21,725 nt of DNA from a virus. This document shows positions 7,801-16,014 of this stretch, in pieces; the first letter of the stretch is position 1; the number at the start of each line of letters is the position of its first letter. Under the pieces are notes generated by a model. It made no database searches. It saw only the letters and a program-made list of their open reading frames with translations, and had not been told where the DNA came from. The position numbers were made by a program, and so were the translations under genes. The stretch is taken from IMG/VR virus record IMGVR_UViG_3300032516_002236, positions 1 through 21,725 of that record. One strand, 5' to 3'.

Positions 7801-10800
7801 CCCGAACTCCAGACCGAAGTGCTCCAGCGTCAACTCCATGGCCCTCTCGCTCGCGGGGCCATTGTGGAAGGAACGGGTGATGAACTTGGTCCAAGGACCC
7901 TTGATGGCTGTGTCGATAACGTTCGTGGTCATAAATCCAAGTTGAGTGAAGACCAAAGAGCGCCGAAGAGCAGCCTGAATCCTGATACCCTTACCAAGAT
8001 AGTCAATGTTTCGCTTCAACCACACAGGGTCAGACAGAAGGTCGTGAGTAATATTGCTCGCGACGGTGAGCAAATCAGCGTAAGTCATCGTCTTGCCAGC
8101 CATCGCGGCATTGACATACTTCCCCATGTGCTTATCGATGAGGGCGTGGAGCACGTCCAGTTCTGCGGAAGACTGAACCAAATCCTCGGCAATCGGAAGG
8201 CCAGCCTTAGTGCGAGCAATCATGTAGGCAGCGTATTCATCTTTGTGCATAAGCCACGGGAAGGCTTTAAGGTCACCAGAGATAACGCGTCCGTCCGGGC
8301 CGTAGACAATATTGTCCGCAGCGATGTCGCCGTATCTCTCCATGACATACCTACGCTCCATGGGAAGGTCGCGCTTCGGGTTCAACCCAAGCCCGGGGTC
8401 TCCCTCGGCAAGGGCCCTAGCCATCCGCTCACGGGTCCAGCCCTTGGTCTTGATACGGGCCTCGAAATTCCGGTTGAAGAGCCCCCACTGGCGGTTCATC
8501 TCGCCGAAGAACTTCTCGTCATGAATCATCCGGTTAAGAGCACCAACCGGCTTAATGAGTTCGGGGTTTGCCCAATCCGGAGCGAAGCCCCAGTTATCAA
8601 CGTAGTATTTGTACTCATCTTCGAGTCTCCACGACTTCTTGCCAGCCTCGATAGCCTGCGCCGTACGAGGGCTCCAGAAACCATACTCCGTCAGCCACTC
8701 GCGCATAGCAGCACGGTTATCGAACGGAGGGCGCGTGCCGTGGCGTCCAAGTCCCTCGATAATCTGGGCCGGGTCATTGATATCGGTAATACCCATGTGG
8801 GTCTTAATGGCGTTTTCCAACGTGAGCTTCTGGTAGGGGGTAATCGGCCCCGGCTCAAAGTCCTTGACGTTCTGGTCAAGACCCCAACGCTTCTCAAACT
8901 CAGTGATGATGTCCTCAGCCTTGGAGCCCAACATCTCGCCGCCAGCGAGGAATTCGAGTTGCCTCAGGGCCTCTTTATCAGACATCTCCTGTCGGACCTC
9001 GATGAACGCCTTGTCACGTTCCTTCTTGTACAACTTGTCCCAATCCTTCGAGTCAACGGTCTTGCCCGCCTTGTAAAGGACATCAGTAGCACGCTTGGCG
9101 GCTTCGGCGGCGATAGCCTGCCCGCGACGCATCCGGTTCATCGGAGTGCGTAGGACCTTGCGGGCCTCGTTATAAGCGTGGACATCAACCCCCAGCGACC
9201 TGAGGGCCTTGGTCTTACCAACGACAGCACGAATATCGGTCTCGACCAGTTCCATGAGCGGGTCTTCGCCATGAGTACCGGGCCGTTGACGAGCGTCAAC
9301 AGACAGTTGCCGTACAGCGCCCTCGCGGGCATCGATGATAGCGGCCTCCACGATACGGTCATGCTTCTCGTAATCGAGGGCATCGTAGAAGTCGCTACGG
9401 TGAACGAGTCGGTCATCCAACCACCGCTCGATACCATAATCAGACCCCGCGCCGGCTATAGACCTCAGTTCAAGTTCAGCCTTGACGGCGATGGCGCTCA
9501 TCATGTCACTGAACTTGCGGATTCTCAGGGCACTCTTCATCTCGTCCACGCCGAGAAGCAAATCGCCAAGGGTGATGTCATCAAGGAGGTGCTCGGGGAA
9601 GCCAAACTGACGGAGCCATGAGCCCTTGATAGGCGTATCCATGTACGCCTCCATCGCAGGACCATGGGCCTTGTAGACGGCAGAGACCTCGCCGGGAACG
9701 CGCGCATTACTCAGACTAGAATCAACGGGAGCGTTCCTCCAGAGTCGGTAGAGCGACCGGGCCTGTTCGGTACGAGCAGCGGCGGCATTCGGGAGGAAGG
9801 GGGAGATGGACTTCGGGCTGAAGATAGCGATGGCGCGGGCGCCAACAACACTGCGGATAGTGGACTGGAAGGTAGCCTTCGCCTTCGGCGGGATGAAACT
9901 CTTCTTGCCACCAGACTTCATAACCTCGATGACCTTCAGGGCCTTCTCGGCATTCTGGGCGCGCTTGATGGCAGCATTACGAACATTCCGGTCGATAGCC
10001 ATATCGCGAGCACGACGGGCGCGAATGAGTTCACGGTGCAGCCACTCCTCCTCGCTCATGGCATTGAGAAGCTCCAGAGCACGCTGGGAGACAGAGACAC
10101 GAGGGCTGTGTAGTTCCTCCATGGTCGGAGCGATGGGGGGTTCGGCCCTAACGGCGCCACCACTCTCGGGAGTCCCGCCAGAAGCGGCGGCAACATTGTC
10201 GGCCTGAGAGCCGGCGACATCGCCCTCGGCCATCTTCCGCTCGATGGAACCGTCAACGCCAGTCAGGCCATCGCGCTTGGCAACCGCAGCATCACGCTCA
10301 GCGGTAATACGGTCCAACTCAGCCGAAGCCACATCCATACGAGCGGTCAAACTGGCGCGTTCTTCGGCATCAATAGCGTGTTCCTCGGCACCCTTCCCGC
10401 GAACGCCGTCGCGAAGGGACTGAGCGAAACCAACAACCTTATTGCGAGCTTGAGTGATTTGACGCTCCAGAACAACGATGTCGGAGGTCGCGGCTTGCTC
10501 CACAGCCCTTACGTCAAACCACTCCTTATGCTCAAAGAAATGGATAAGGTGAGAAGCAAAAAGGTCATTCCGGAAGGTCTTCGCCCATTCATTGACCCAA
10601 GCCTGCCCCTCGGGGAAATCCTTGAAGTGGGCAACCACTTCCTCAATCTGCTTGCCGACATCAGTCGGGATAGCATCCATGTGGAGCAAGTCGCGGACGA
10701 TGCGATTCATCGCAGTCGTGAGTTCGAGCATGGCAATCTCACGCCGAACCTTTACGAGGGCATGAGCTTGCTGGGCCTCGGGCAACTTCTTCAAGAAGGC

Positions 10801-13800
10801 AGAGGCAGCAGCGTATCCACTCTTGCGAAGAATCCGACGGTACTCTTTGGCGGCAGCATCAACGGCAACCTTCGGGGCGGTCACGCCGCCATCAGCAAGG
10901 TCTTGGGTCTCCTTCGTAACGTTCCTCAGAACCTCAACGAAGTGACCGACGCGCTCAGTAACCGAAGAAAGGTCAGCATTGTCATACAGGTGGAGGGTCT
11001 CGCGGGCACGAAGCGCGGGGTCCGCAGAGTCGGCAAGGAGGAACTCGTCGCGCATCGCAGCGTCCTGCACCTCGGTCTCGGCGAAGGACTTCTCGACGCG
11101 CACGCGGGCACGGCCCTCGGCAATAGCGCGCTCAACGTCCGCCTTGGAAATCAACTTGGCACGGGTAAGGAAGTCAACCACGGCACCGCGACGGACACCG
11201 CCGAAGGAGGCATCAACAGACTTGCCGAGGTCAGTAAGGCCCTCGTACATCATGCTGGTCGAGCGGGCAATCTCATGCTCGAACACGGTCTTCAGGACGA
11301 CGCGGGCCTCTTCCTCCGCACCAGCGCCAACCATGTGGTCAAAGTAGGATTGGGCGAAGCGAACCCAGTCATCGCCCCGCTGGTACTTGGGATGCTGCAT
11401 CATCTCGAAGAACTTCATCGTGTGTAGACCGGGGTTATCGTGTGTGATTTGAGGGCCGACCCAATGGCTCCGCCCACCCCCGCCTTCGTAGTGTCCCCAG
11501 TACAACTCCTCGAAGGCATCATGAAGTTCGGGGAAAGTGCGACGCCGAAGGGGGTTGATGTTTACGTTCTGGAGGGGACGCTCTCGGAGCTTTCCATCGC
11601 GGAACATGTTTTCGAATGACTGCGACCACTCAGCAAGCGCATGCTCGTCGGGCTCCAATCTAGCCGTCGCCCTACGGTACGCAAAGTAACGCAAACGAAG
11701 TTCCTGAATCGGGTAAGAGGCTAGACCATGCTTGCGCCAAGCAGCCTCGATGGAGAAATCCTGCGAGATACCAAGGAAATGGGCGCGCCGGGTGACATCA
11801 CCGTAGTTAGTGGCGATGTAATGGATAACCTGCGAAGCAAGAGTGATACCGTCATTAATCTTATCGGGAGCATTCACAATCTTCGTGAGAGCGACAGTAA
11901 CGGAGTCATCCACCCACTTAGCGGGGGACATCTTAAAGAGGGGATTCAGGGTTGTCGCCAGCGCCGAAAGGTGGTTCAGGAAACCATGGGATGTGGGCAG
12001 AATACGAGCAATCGGACCATAGGGAATCATCGCCAAAGCAAGATTGGGGTGGAGTGTCTTGCCAAGCATGGCGTAGTGGACAAAGGCATCCTCAGATTGG
12101 ATGAACCCATCAGCCCAGTCGAGGTCGGCACGCGTCTCCATGACCTTCCACATGCGCCCGAAGATATTGTCAGGCTGCTCAGCGAGAAGGGCCTCGATTG
12201 ACTTCGAGTAAGCCTCCAGCCTTGCAAAATCACCATCGAGCAGAGTCAGGTGGAAGAGCGCGAACAGGTGGGCACCAGTCTCCCGAAACTTCATCGGGGT
12301 AACAGGGTCAAGGTTATAGAACATGGCGCGCTTCAGCATCTTGTTGAACTGACCACGGGTAAGGGCAGCACGCCACTCAGGATTCAGGATTTTGTCCATC
12401 AACGCGGTCCTGTAACCGACGCCATCCATCATCCCCGGAATCAGGGAGAAGGTCTCGTAGTAGTGGTCGAGGTGGCCAGCGGACATGAGGTCTTGGTACA
12501 GGATTTCGCCGGTCGGGATAAGCGGAGACACGGAATCGAGAATATCGTCAAGAACGCCGTGGATGGTCCCGCCAGCATTGGAAGAGATATCCTGCGAGAG
12601 ATTCGTACTGATACGGTTGACACCCATCTCGCGAACGGCAGTAATGATGTCCGCATCAAACTGCTCCTGCGTAATCTTCCCCTTGGTCAATGCCTTCTTC
12701 AAGGAGAAGGCACGCTTCTTCATGCCCTCAAAGACAGAACGCTCAGCAGTAATGAGCATCTCTTCACTGGGATTTCGAGCACCACCACGGTAGGCAAGGT
12801 CGCGAGCCTTGGCAATGTACTGCTGGAAGGACTTAGGTCCACCGCGAACGTGGAAGGACTTGGCCCTCTCGGTATCCCACGGAATCTGTCCAGCCTTCAG
12901 GGGGATGGCCTCGCCAGCGCCGGTAAAGAGACCCTCGCGAACCTGCAAGCGCTTGGCCATAGACCGACGACCGGCTTCATAGAGACCATCCTGAGCGATA
13001 CGGCGAACCTCCAAATTGGGAATCGCACCCCCGTCGCGACCGGGCTTCATAGCTTCAAGGTCAGCAATCCACCGTTTCGCCTTATCTGACGCGAGGAACG
13101 CATCGGTGTAGGAACCCGGAGCGAAGTCAACACCATGGTGCTGGACGACTTCGTGACCATCATTGACGATGGCGTTGAGGATGGACTGAGTACGGGTAAT
13201 CTCAGTCCGGTTAGTGATACGGGCGCCATCGGCGACGGCGCGGCGAATCGGGTCATCCACCTGCATTGCGAGGATAACTGGAGCAGTATGTCCAACCGTG
13301 GTGGAAGTATGGGTCACATCGGTCGCAATGGAAGCACGGGTCGGAACCACAGCAGCCGCCACATCATCGACCACGCGCGCCAACGGGGGGCGAGCGATAC
13401 GGGTCTCGATGGCGAGCCTCTCAGCGGCACGCTCGGCGGCTGCCGCATCAGTCCCCTTGCGGGCGGCAGCCTCGGCGGTCTTCGCGGCACGCATGGCAGC
13501 GGCATCGGCAGCCTTCATGGCGGCGTCGCGCACGGCATGAGCAGCCGCTTCATCAGCAACCTTCTTCGCCTCCAAATCAATGGCCTGACGAGCCATATCA
13601 TGGTAGTCAACGCCAATGGCCTTGAATTTGGACGCGACAGCCTCTTCGGCAAACGACATAATCTCGTGTCCGCTGGCGGAACGAGGGTTGATACCAAGGT
13701 CTCGGAAGAGCTTCTCAGTATCCTTGGCGCGGGACGGACCGTCAGGAATACCAGCGAGCTTACTGAGAACCATTTCGCGAATCGTCTCGGGGCGCACACC

Positions 13801-16011
13801 AGCTTCCATCAAGTGCAGGTAAGGCTTAATGGCCTTCTCAAAACGAAGTTCAGGCTCAGTAACGGTCATCCACTCACCAGCAGCGAGGGTAAGGCGCTTC
13901 AACCCGGCAACACCGGTGACCGTCTTGGTCGCGTCAATGGCGTGCTCGACGCGGGCAAGCCACGTCGTAGCCTTCAATGGAATGGCATTCGTGGGGTCAA
14001 GAGCGAAGGAAGCAATAAGATTCGCCATATCATTATTGGTAATACCGAAACCATAGGTGGAGATGGCGTCGAGCTTCGTCCAGATATCGTTATTGGAAAG
14101 GCCCTCCATAAAGGCCCTGTCCTCTTCGTAGGACTTCTTGTGGCCCGCCATACGCTGCTCGGTGAACCACTTCAGTCCGTCGGGAGTCTTCAGCCACGCT
14201 TCATACGCCTTCCGGCGAGCCACACCGCCAAAGCGCATGCCACCATTCTTCTCGGCGTCATCCAGCATGACCTTCACGGCGGGCGGGACATCCGCAGGAT
14301 TGGGTTCGGCGCCCCCGATTTTGCTGGTGTTGTCACCAACATTGTTGTAACCGGTAAAGGCCCCAGTGAAGAGATTCCCGCCAGCAAGGTTATTCCAGCG
14401 AATGAGGGTGCCGGGAAGACCACCAAGCCCACTCAGGGTCTGAGTAATAGGCTTGACGACAGGCAGACCGATAACATTCTCCAGAATGCCGGGAGCCTCC
14501 GTCCTGAAAATCCCGTAGTAGCGGTCACGAGTCGCGAGAACGGCCTTCTCATACGCCTTATAGTCCTTCTGCCCCTGCGCCCAGACAGCGCCACGACCTC
14601 CACCAGCCAGCATCTGCTTAGTGCGAGGAGTGAGAATCTCATCCCTGTGGGCGTCGGCCCACTGCTTGGTCGCAGCATCAACGACCGACTTCTGCTCCTC
14701 GCGACTAACAGGGCCCTTGTCACCCAACCCAAGGGACTTGGAAGCCGCAGCGAGTTGGTTGGCGTCAATCGCCATCTGGCGGTTATCCGGGTTGTTGGCA
14801 TCCATCCTCTGCGCACGCTGGATGGAAGCCTGCTTCGCAGCCCACTCCTGCGCGCGACGCTTCATCTCGGCGACGTATTGAGTGCGGCGGAACTGGAACT
14901 CTTCCTCTACCGTGCGATAGACGGGAACAAAGCCAGAACCGGGGCCACCGGGACCGGGCACGTAGGACTTGACGCTGGTCTTAGTGGGGTCAATCTCCGT
15001 GATGGCAAAGTCGTAGGCCAACTTGCCACCATTCTCCCACTCCTTGCGAAGCTCACGAGCAGCGGCCTCCTCGCCATGACTGAGAAGCTTATGAATCCTG
15101 CGCTGTACGTCCGCCTCAGCATTCATGTACTCGGTCTTGGCCGTCGCAAGTGTGTAATCACGCTGGGAGTTCGACAGCCCCTCAAAGTTCGGACTGAAGA
15201 CCGTCGTGATAGTGCCCTTGTTCTTCTGACCATCACCGTCGAGCCGGACATACTCGTTCTGGAGTTGGCGGAAACTCAAATCCTTCAGCATCTCCTTCGC
15301 CGCCCGCTTCGCGGATTCGCTCGTGTACCCCACGAGCTTCCCATTCTTGTCGGTCTTGTAATACGTGAGCAGCAAATCAACCTTGCGCTTATAGGCAAGC
15401 TGGACCTTCACGGCATGGTCACGGTACGCCTTGCCGAGTTCATCCACAAAGGCTTGGTCAAAGTCGGTATTGCCACTGGCCTTCTGGCGAGCGCGGGCCT
15501 GAGTGACAAGGCGTTCGAGGGTCGTGCCAGCAGCCTTCGTGCCGATATTCTTCTTGGCAACATCGAGTGCGGCACGGTCGGCAGCCTTGCGCTGCTGAAT
15601 CTTCTGGAAGTCAGCGTACGCCTTGTATTGCGCTTGGCCAGCGGCGTAACGCTGCTTTACAAGCTCAGCAGCTTTGGCCTTGTCAATAATGGCCGCACGC
15701 TCAACGGGGTCATTGGTGAGCTTGGCAATCCGGGCAGGGGAAATCGACGTGCCCTGCGTGGGTGGAGCGATAGAATTACGGACATCGTTGCTGCGCTTGT
15801 GAAGGGACTCCCACAAGCGGCGGCGAGCTAACGACTTGGCGGCGACGGCAGCCTTGGCCTTATCGGCAGCCGCCTTCGCCGCCCGCTGCTCGTCGCGGTC
15901 GTTGTTGATTACTGGAGCCTTAGCGCCACTGGGTTCTACCCAGACCCGCCGAGTGGCGGGAATTCGCCTAGCCCCAACAATCCGAACGTAGGACTGTAAG
16001 ACCCACGGCAT
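4828..16011 (-). CDS. Giant virion-associated protein (3727 aa), probable internal/ejection protein
   Basis: This single uninterrupted frame of 3727 codons starts at ATG 16011, 3 bases after the portal stop, with no good ribosome site. Seen by eye: a Lys/Ala-rich coiled N-terminus (about residues 37-140), a hydrophobic stretch near 504-540 (IGLPVVKPITQTLSGLGGLP), an Ala-rich helix near 790-877, another hydrophobic stretch near 1324-1369 (ALAMIPYGPIARILP), a coiled coil near 1884-1916, and a Gly/Ser/Pro linker near 1930-1965. A segment near 2681-2710 (RRSLVFTQLGFMTTNVIDTA) and another near 2827-2857 (LFNSLSPFLSYQFKNHVIFI) resemble parts of the large polyvalent phage proteins. The C-terminus has repeats. 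Order between portal and capsid genes, size and hydrophobic segments suggest a protein carried in the head and ejected with DNA. No protease, lysozyme or polymerase motif was found. From memory, some Microbacterium podoviruses carry a similarly outsized gene; this was not checked. Confidence 0.85.
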   Translation of the reverse strand: MPWVLQSYVRIVGARRIPATRRVWVEPSGAKAPVINNDRDEQRAAKAAADKAKAAVAAKSLARRRLWESLHKRSNDVRNSIAPPTQGTSISPARIAKLTNDPVERAAIIDKAKAAELVKQRYAAGQAQYKAYADFQKIQQRKAADRAALDVAKKNIGTKAAGTTLERLVTQARARQKASGNTDFDQAFVDELGKAYRDHAVKVQLAYKRKVDLLLTYYKTDKNGKLVGYTSESAKRAAKEMLKDLSFRQLQNEYVRLDGDGQKNKGTITTVFSPNFEGLSNSQRDYTLATAKTEYMNAEADVQRRIHKLLSHGEEAAARELRKEWENGGKLAYDFAITEIDPTKTSVKSYVPGPGGPGSGFVPVYRTVEEEFQFRRTQYVAEMKRRAQEWAAKQASIQRAQRMDANNPDNRQMAIDANQLAAASKSLGLGDKGPVSREEQKSVVDAATKQWADAHRDEILTPRTKQMLAGGGRGAVWAQGQKDYKAYEKAVLATRDRYYGIFRTEAPGILENVIGLPVVKPITQTLSGLGGLPGTLIRWNNLAGGNLFTGAFTGYNNVGDNTSKIGGAEPNPADVPPAVKVMLDDAEKNGGMRFGGVARRKAYEAWLKTPDGLKWFTEQRMAGHKKSYEEDRAFMEGLSNNDIWTKLDAISTYGFGITNNDMANLIASFALDPTNAIPLKATTWLARVEHAIDATKTVTGVAGLKRLTLAAGEWMTVTEPELRFEKAIKPYLHLMEAGVRPETIREMVLSKLAGIPDGPSRAKDTEKLFRDLGINPRSASGHEIMSFAEEAVASKFKAIGVDYHDMARQAIDLEAKKVADEAAAHAVRDAAMKAADAAAMRAAKTAEAAARKGTDAAAAERAAERLAIETRIARPPLARVVDDVAAAVVPTRASIATDVTHTSTTVGHTAPVILAMQVDDPIRRAVADGARITNRTEITRTQSILNAIVNDGHEVVQHHGVDFAPGSYTDAFLASDKAKRWIADLEAMKPGRDGGAIPNLEVRRIAQDGLYEAGRRSMAKRLQVREGLFTGAGEAIPLKAGQIPWDTERAKSFHVRGGPKSFQQYIAKARDLAYRGGARNPSEEMLITAERSVFEGMKKRAFSLKKALTKGKITQEQFDADIITAVREMGVNRISTNLSQDISSNAGGTIHGVLDDILDSVSPLIPTGEILYQDLMSAGHLDHYYETFSLIPGMMDGVGYRTALMDKILNPEWRAALTRGQFNKMLKRAMFYNLDPVTPMKFRETGAHLFALFHLTLLDGDFARLEAYSKSIEALLAEQPDNIFGRMWKVMETRADLDWADGFIQSEDAFVHYAMLGKTLHPNLALAMIPYGPIARILPTSHGFLNHLSALATTLNPLFKMSPAKWVDDSVTVALTKIVNAPDKINDGITLASQVIHYIATNYGDVTRRAHFLGISQDFSIEAAWRKHGLASYPIQELRLRYFAYRRATARLEPDEHALAEWSQSFENMFRDGKLRERPLQNVNINPLRRRTFPELHDAFEELYWGHYEGGGGRSHWVGPQITHDNPGLHTMKFFEMMQHPKYQRGDDWVRFAQSYFDHMVGAGAEEEARVVLKTVFEHEIARSTSMMYEGLTDLGKSVDASFGGVRRGAVVDFLTRAKLISKADVERAIAEGRARVRVEKSFAETEVQDAAMRDEFLLADSADPALRARETLHLYDNADLSSVTERVGHFVEVLRNVTKETQDLADGGVTAPKVAVDAAAKEYRRILRKSGYAAASAFLKKLPEAQQAHALVKVRREIAMLELTTAMNRIVRDLLHMDAIPTDVGKQIEEVVAHFKDFPEGQAWVNEWAKTFRNDLFASHLIHFFEHKEWFDVRAVEQAATSDIVVLERQITQARNKVVGFAQSLRDGVRGKGAEEHAIDAEERASLTARMDVASAELDRITAERDAAVAKRDGLTGVDGSIERKMAEGDVAGSQADNVAAASGGTPESGGAVRAEPPIAPTMEELHSPRVSVSQRALELLNAMSEEEWLHRELIRARRARDMAIDRNVRNAAIKRAQNAEKALKVIEVMKSGGKKSFIPPKAKATFQSTIRSVVGARAIAIFSPKSISPFLPNAAAARTEQARSLYRLWRNAPVDSSLSNARVPGEVSAVYKAHGPAMEAYMDTPIKGSWLRQFGFPEHLLDDITLGDLLLGVDEMKSALRIRKFSDMMSAIAVKAELELRSIAGAGSDYGIERWLDDRLVHRSDFYDALDYEKHDRIVEAAIIDAREGAVRQLSVDARQRPGTHGEDPLMELVETDIRAVVGKTKALRSLGVDVHAYNEARKVLRTPMNRMRRGQAIAAEAAKRATDVLYKAGKTVDSKDWDKLYKKERDKAFIEVRQEMSDKEALRQLEFLAGGEMLGSKAEDIITEFEKRWGLDQNVKDFEPGPITPYQKLTLENAIKTHMGITDINDPAQIIEGLGRHGTRPPFDNRAAMREWLTEYGFWSPRTAQAIEAGKKSWRLEDEYKYYVDNWGFAPDWANPELIKPVGALNRMIHDEKFFGEMNRQWGLFNRNFEARIKTKGWTRERMARALAEGDPGLGLNPKRDLPMERRYVMERYGDIAADNIVYGPDGRVISGDLKAFPWLMHKDEYAAYMIARTKAGLPIAEDLVQSSAELDVLHALIDKHMGKYVNAAMAGKTMTYADLLTVASNITHDLLSDPVWLKRNIDYLGKGIRIQAALRRSLVFTQLGFMTTNVIDTAIKGPWTKFITRSFHNGPASERAMELTLEHFGLEFGGQFLRDVPLHGTSRIRGSESLLRQLQGVTELPAQGAGMAEDFTKLRLAQGMFDGAYERALKKVGDPDLADVIAREFVGKEVSRLWPTVGDGPIERLFNSLSPFLSYQFKNHVIFIGEFIGHPSLYNSFRHIGDVIERYNYDHWYDTHDESEPPDPKLMRLIELPWAPGMFIDLGQFSDAQRGLKPLYQALDGKVQLEQMAANFVRLVGPNDQNIVSGILNSFNLAQRKEWKQIIDADGFPTGRWEQVSAPWEAPWGGAANLWNSLWFVEDGAALLKAMENKWNVTDTTQFFYKTFFFGGLKQYDQGAGLSNFFFALKKSDPAAAEAWLLTADGKNLQAWWADRAGATKDWFTPKEIKDILNPPSVDSQAWLHSQTPEIQTKIKQGFEDLKNMRAAWDVRIDSFTPGTAEYANAKLERSTQRYQYYVEHPWMIDYQFGSMTPAEWAKQLDDWTVDDLVQSFFDIGVAPKRIDFKSAVDWQAAVLLWKQKRANYLKSFPQVAERLGQSRDSVEAVWKATEQDWFDTLDRVGTRSIAIEAAKQAKDYDLLDQLYLANELDYSKLGADEMVFYFDDSDYKALTAFDKERGRSPQVKTDPSGQPFLTRLKVLPDFNQWRFDRMSVGEKQKFARDQKYGLGMKDIIAKAKASDNFGATFVNELKKHPDLLGEYFRRNPGKREKWATNDAYIKAISKYGLLAKAGKFTEAGRYFDNLPDWVKARYYSKHPEKRQKLQENLQYMNFMEKWTSFYKHRDYMGGANFFEKMPQWVKDRYFAKNPNGFGKGGGGTSPYAKAMGKWVKLLQDGDKDGAKTYFDSLPQAFKDRYYAKHPDAKLRSDIKRVGQLGQYFAADDANRAQYLIDNPLFAKWLKAQGSKSSTRRMMILAAYQGLPQEDQWLRRVFREKYPEVFSKQAAGDASIRKVASFLVEHPDMTPAFEKWMKAVLASYAEELKHEKAPPKPILSDHTRQRGHGVTRWTGSHTGHSAAWVRLHSIG
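5317..5904 (-). repeat. Tandem protein repeats at the C-terminus of the giant protein
   Basis: Three clear 42-aa units lie at 5626-5751, 5473-5598 and 5317-5442, in protein order. They are separated by a 9-residue linker (RQKLQENLQ) and a 10-residue Gly-rich linker (FGKGGGGTSP). Each ends with a shared block: YFDNLPDWVKARYYSKHP, FFEKMPQWVKDRYFAKNP, YFDSLPQAFKDRYYAKHP. A weaker earlier unit covers about 5779-5904 (KHPDLLGEYFRRNPGK), and degenerate ones follow nearer the C-terminus. Each unit looks like two helices joined by the conserved block. Likely a binding or oligomerisation region. Confidence 0.8.
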
Positions 16012-16014
16012 CAG

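Noticed and set aside
13135-15831. An 898-codon plus-strand open frame opposite the giant gene (and a 460-codon one at 7771-9153)
   Set aside because: They mirror the real minus-strand gene: purine-N-pyrimidine coding bias reads as stop-poor on the opposite strand. There is no promoter, ribosome site or domain in the translations, which are rich in unlikely His, Arg and Asn runs.
4828-16011. Giant protein as an N4-type virion RNA polymerase (similar size, N4-type capsid protein nearby)
   Set aside because: I looked for the T7-like polymerase motifs. Isolated look-alikes exist (LHDAFEELY, NKMLKRAMFY, YGPDGRVISG), but they are not in the right order or context, and the invariant residues around them are missing.
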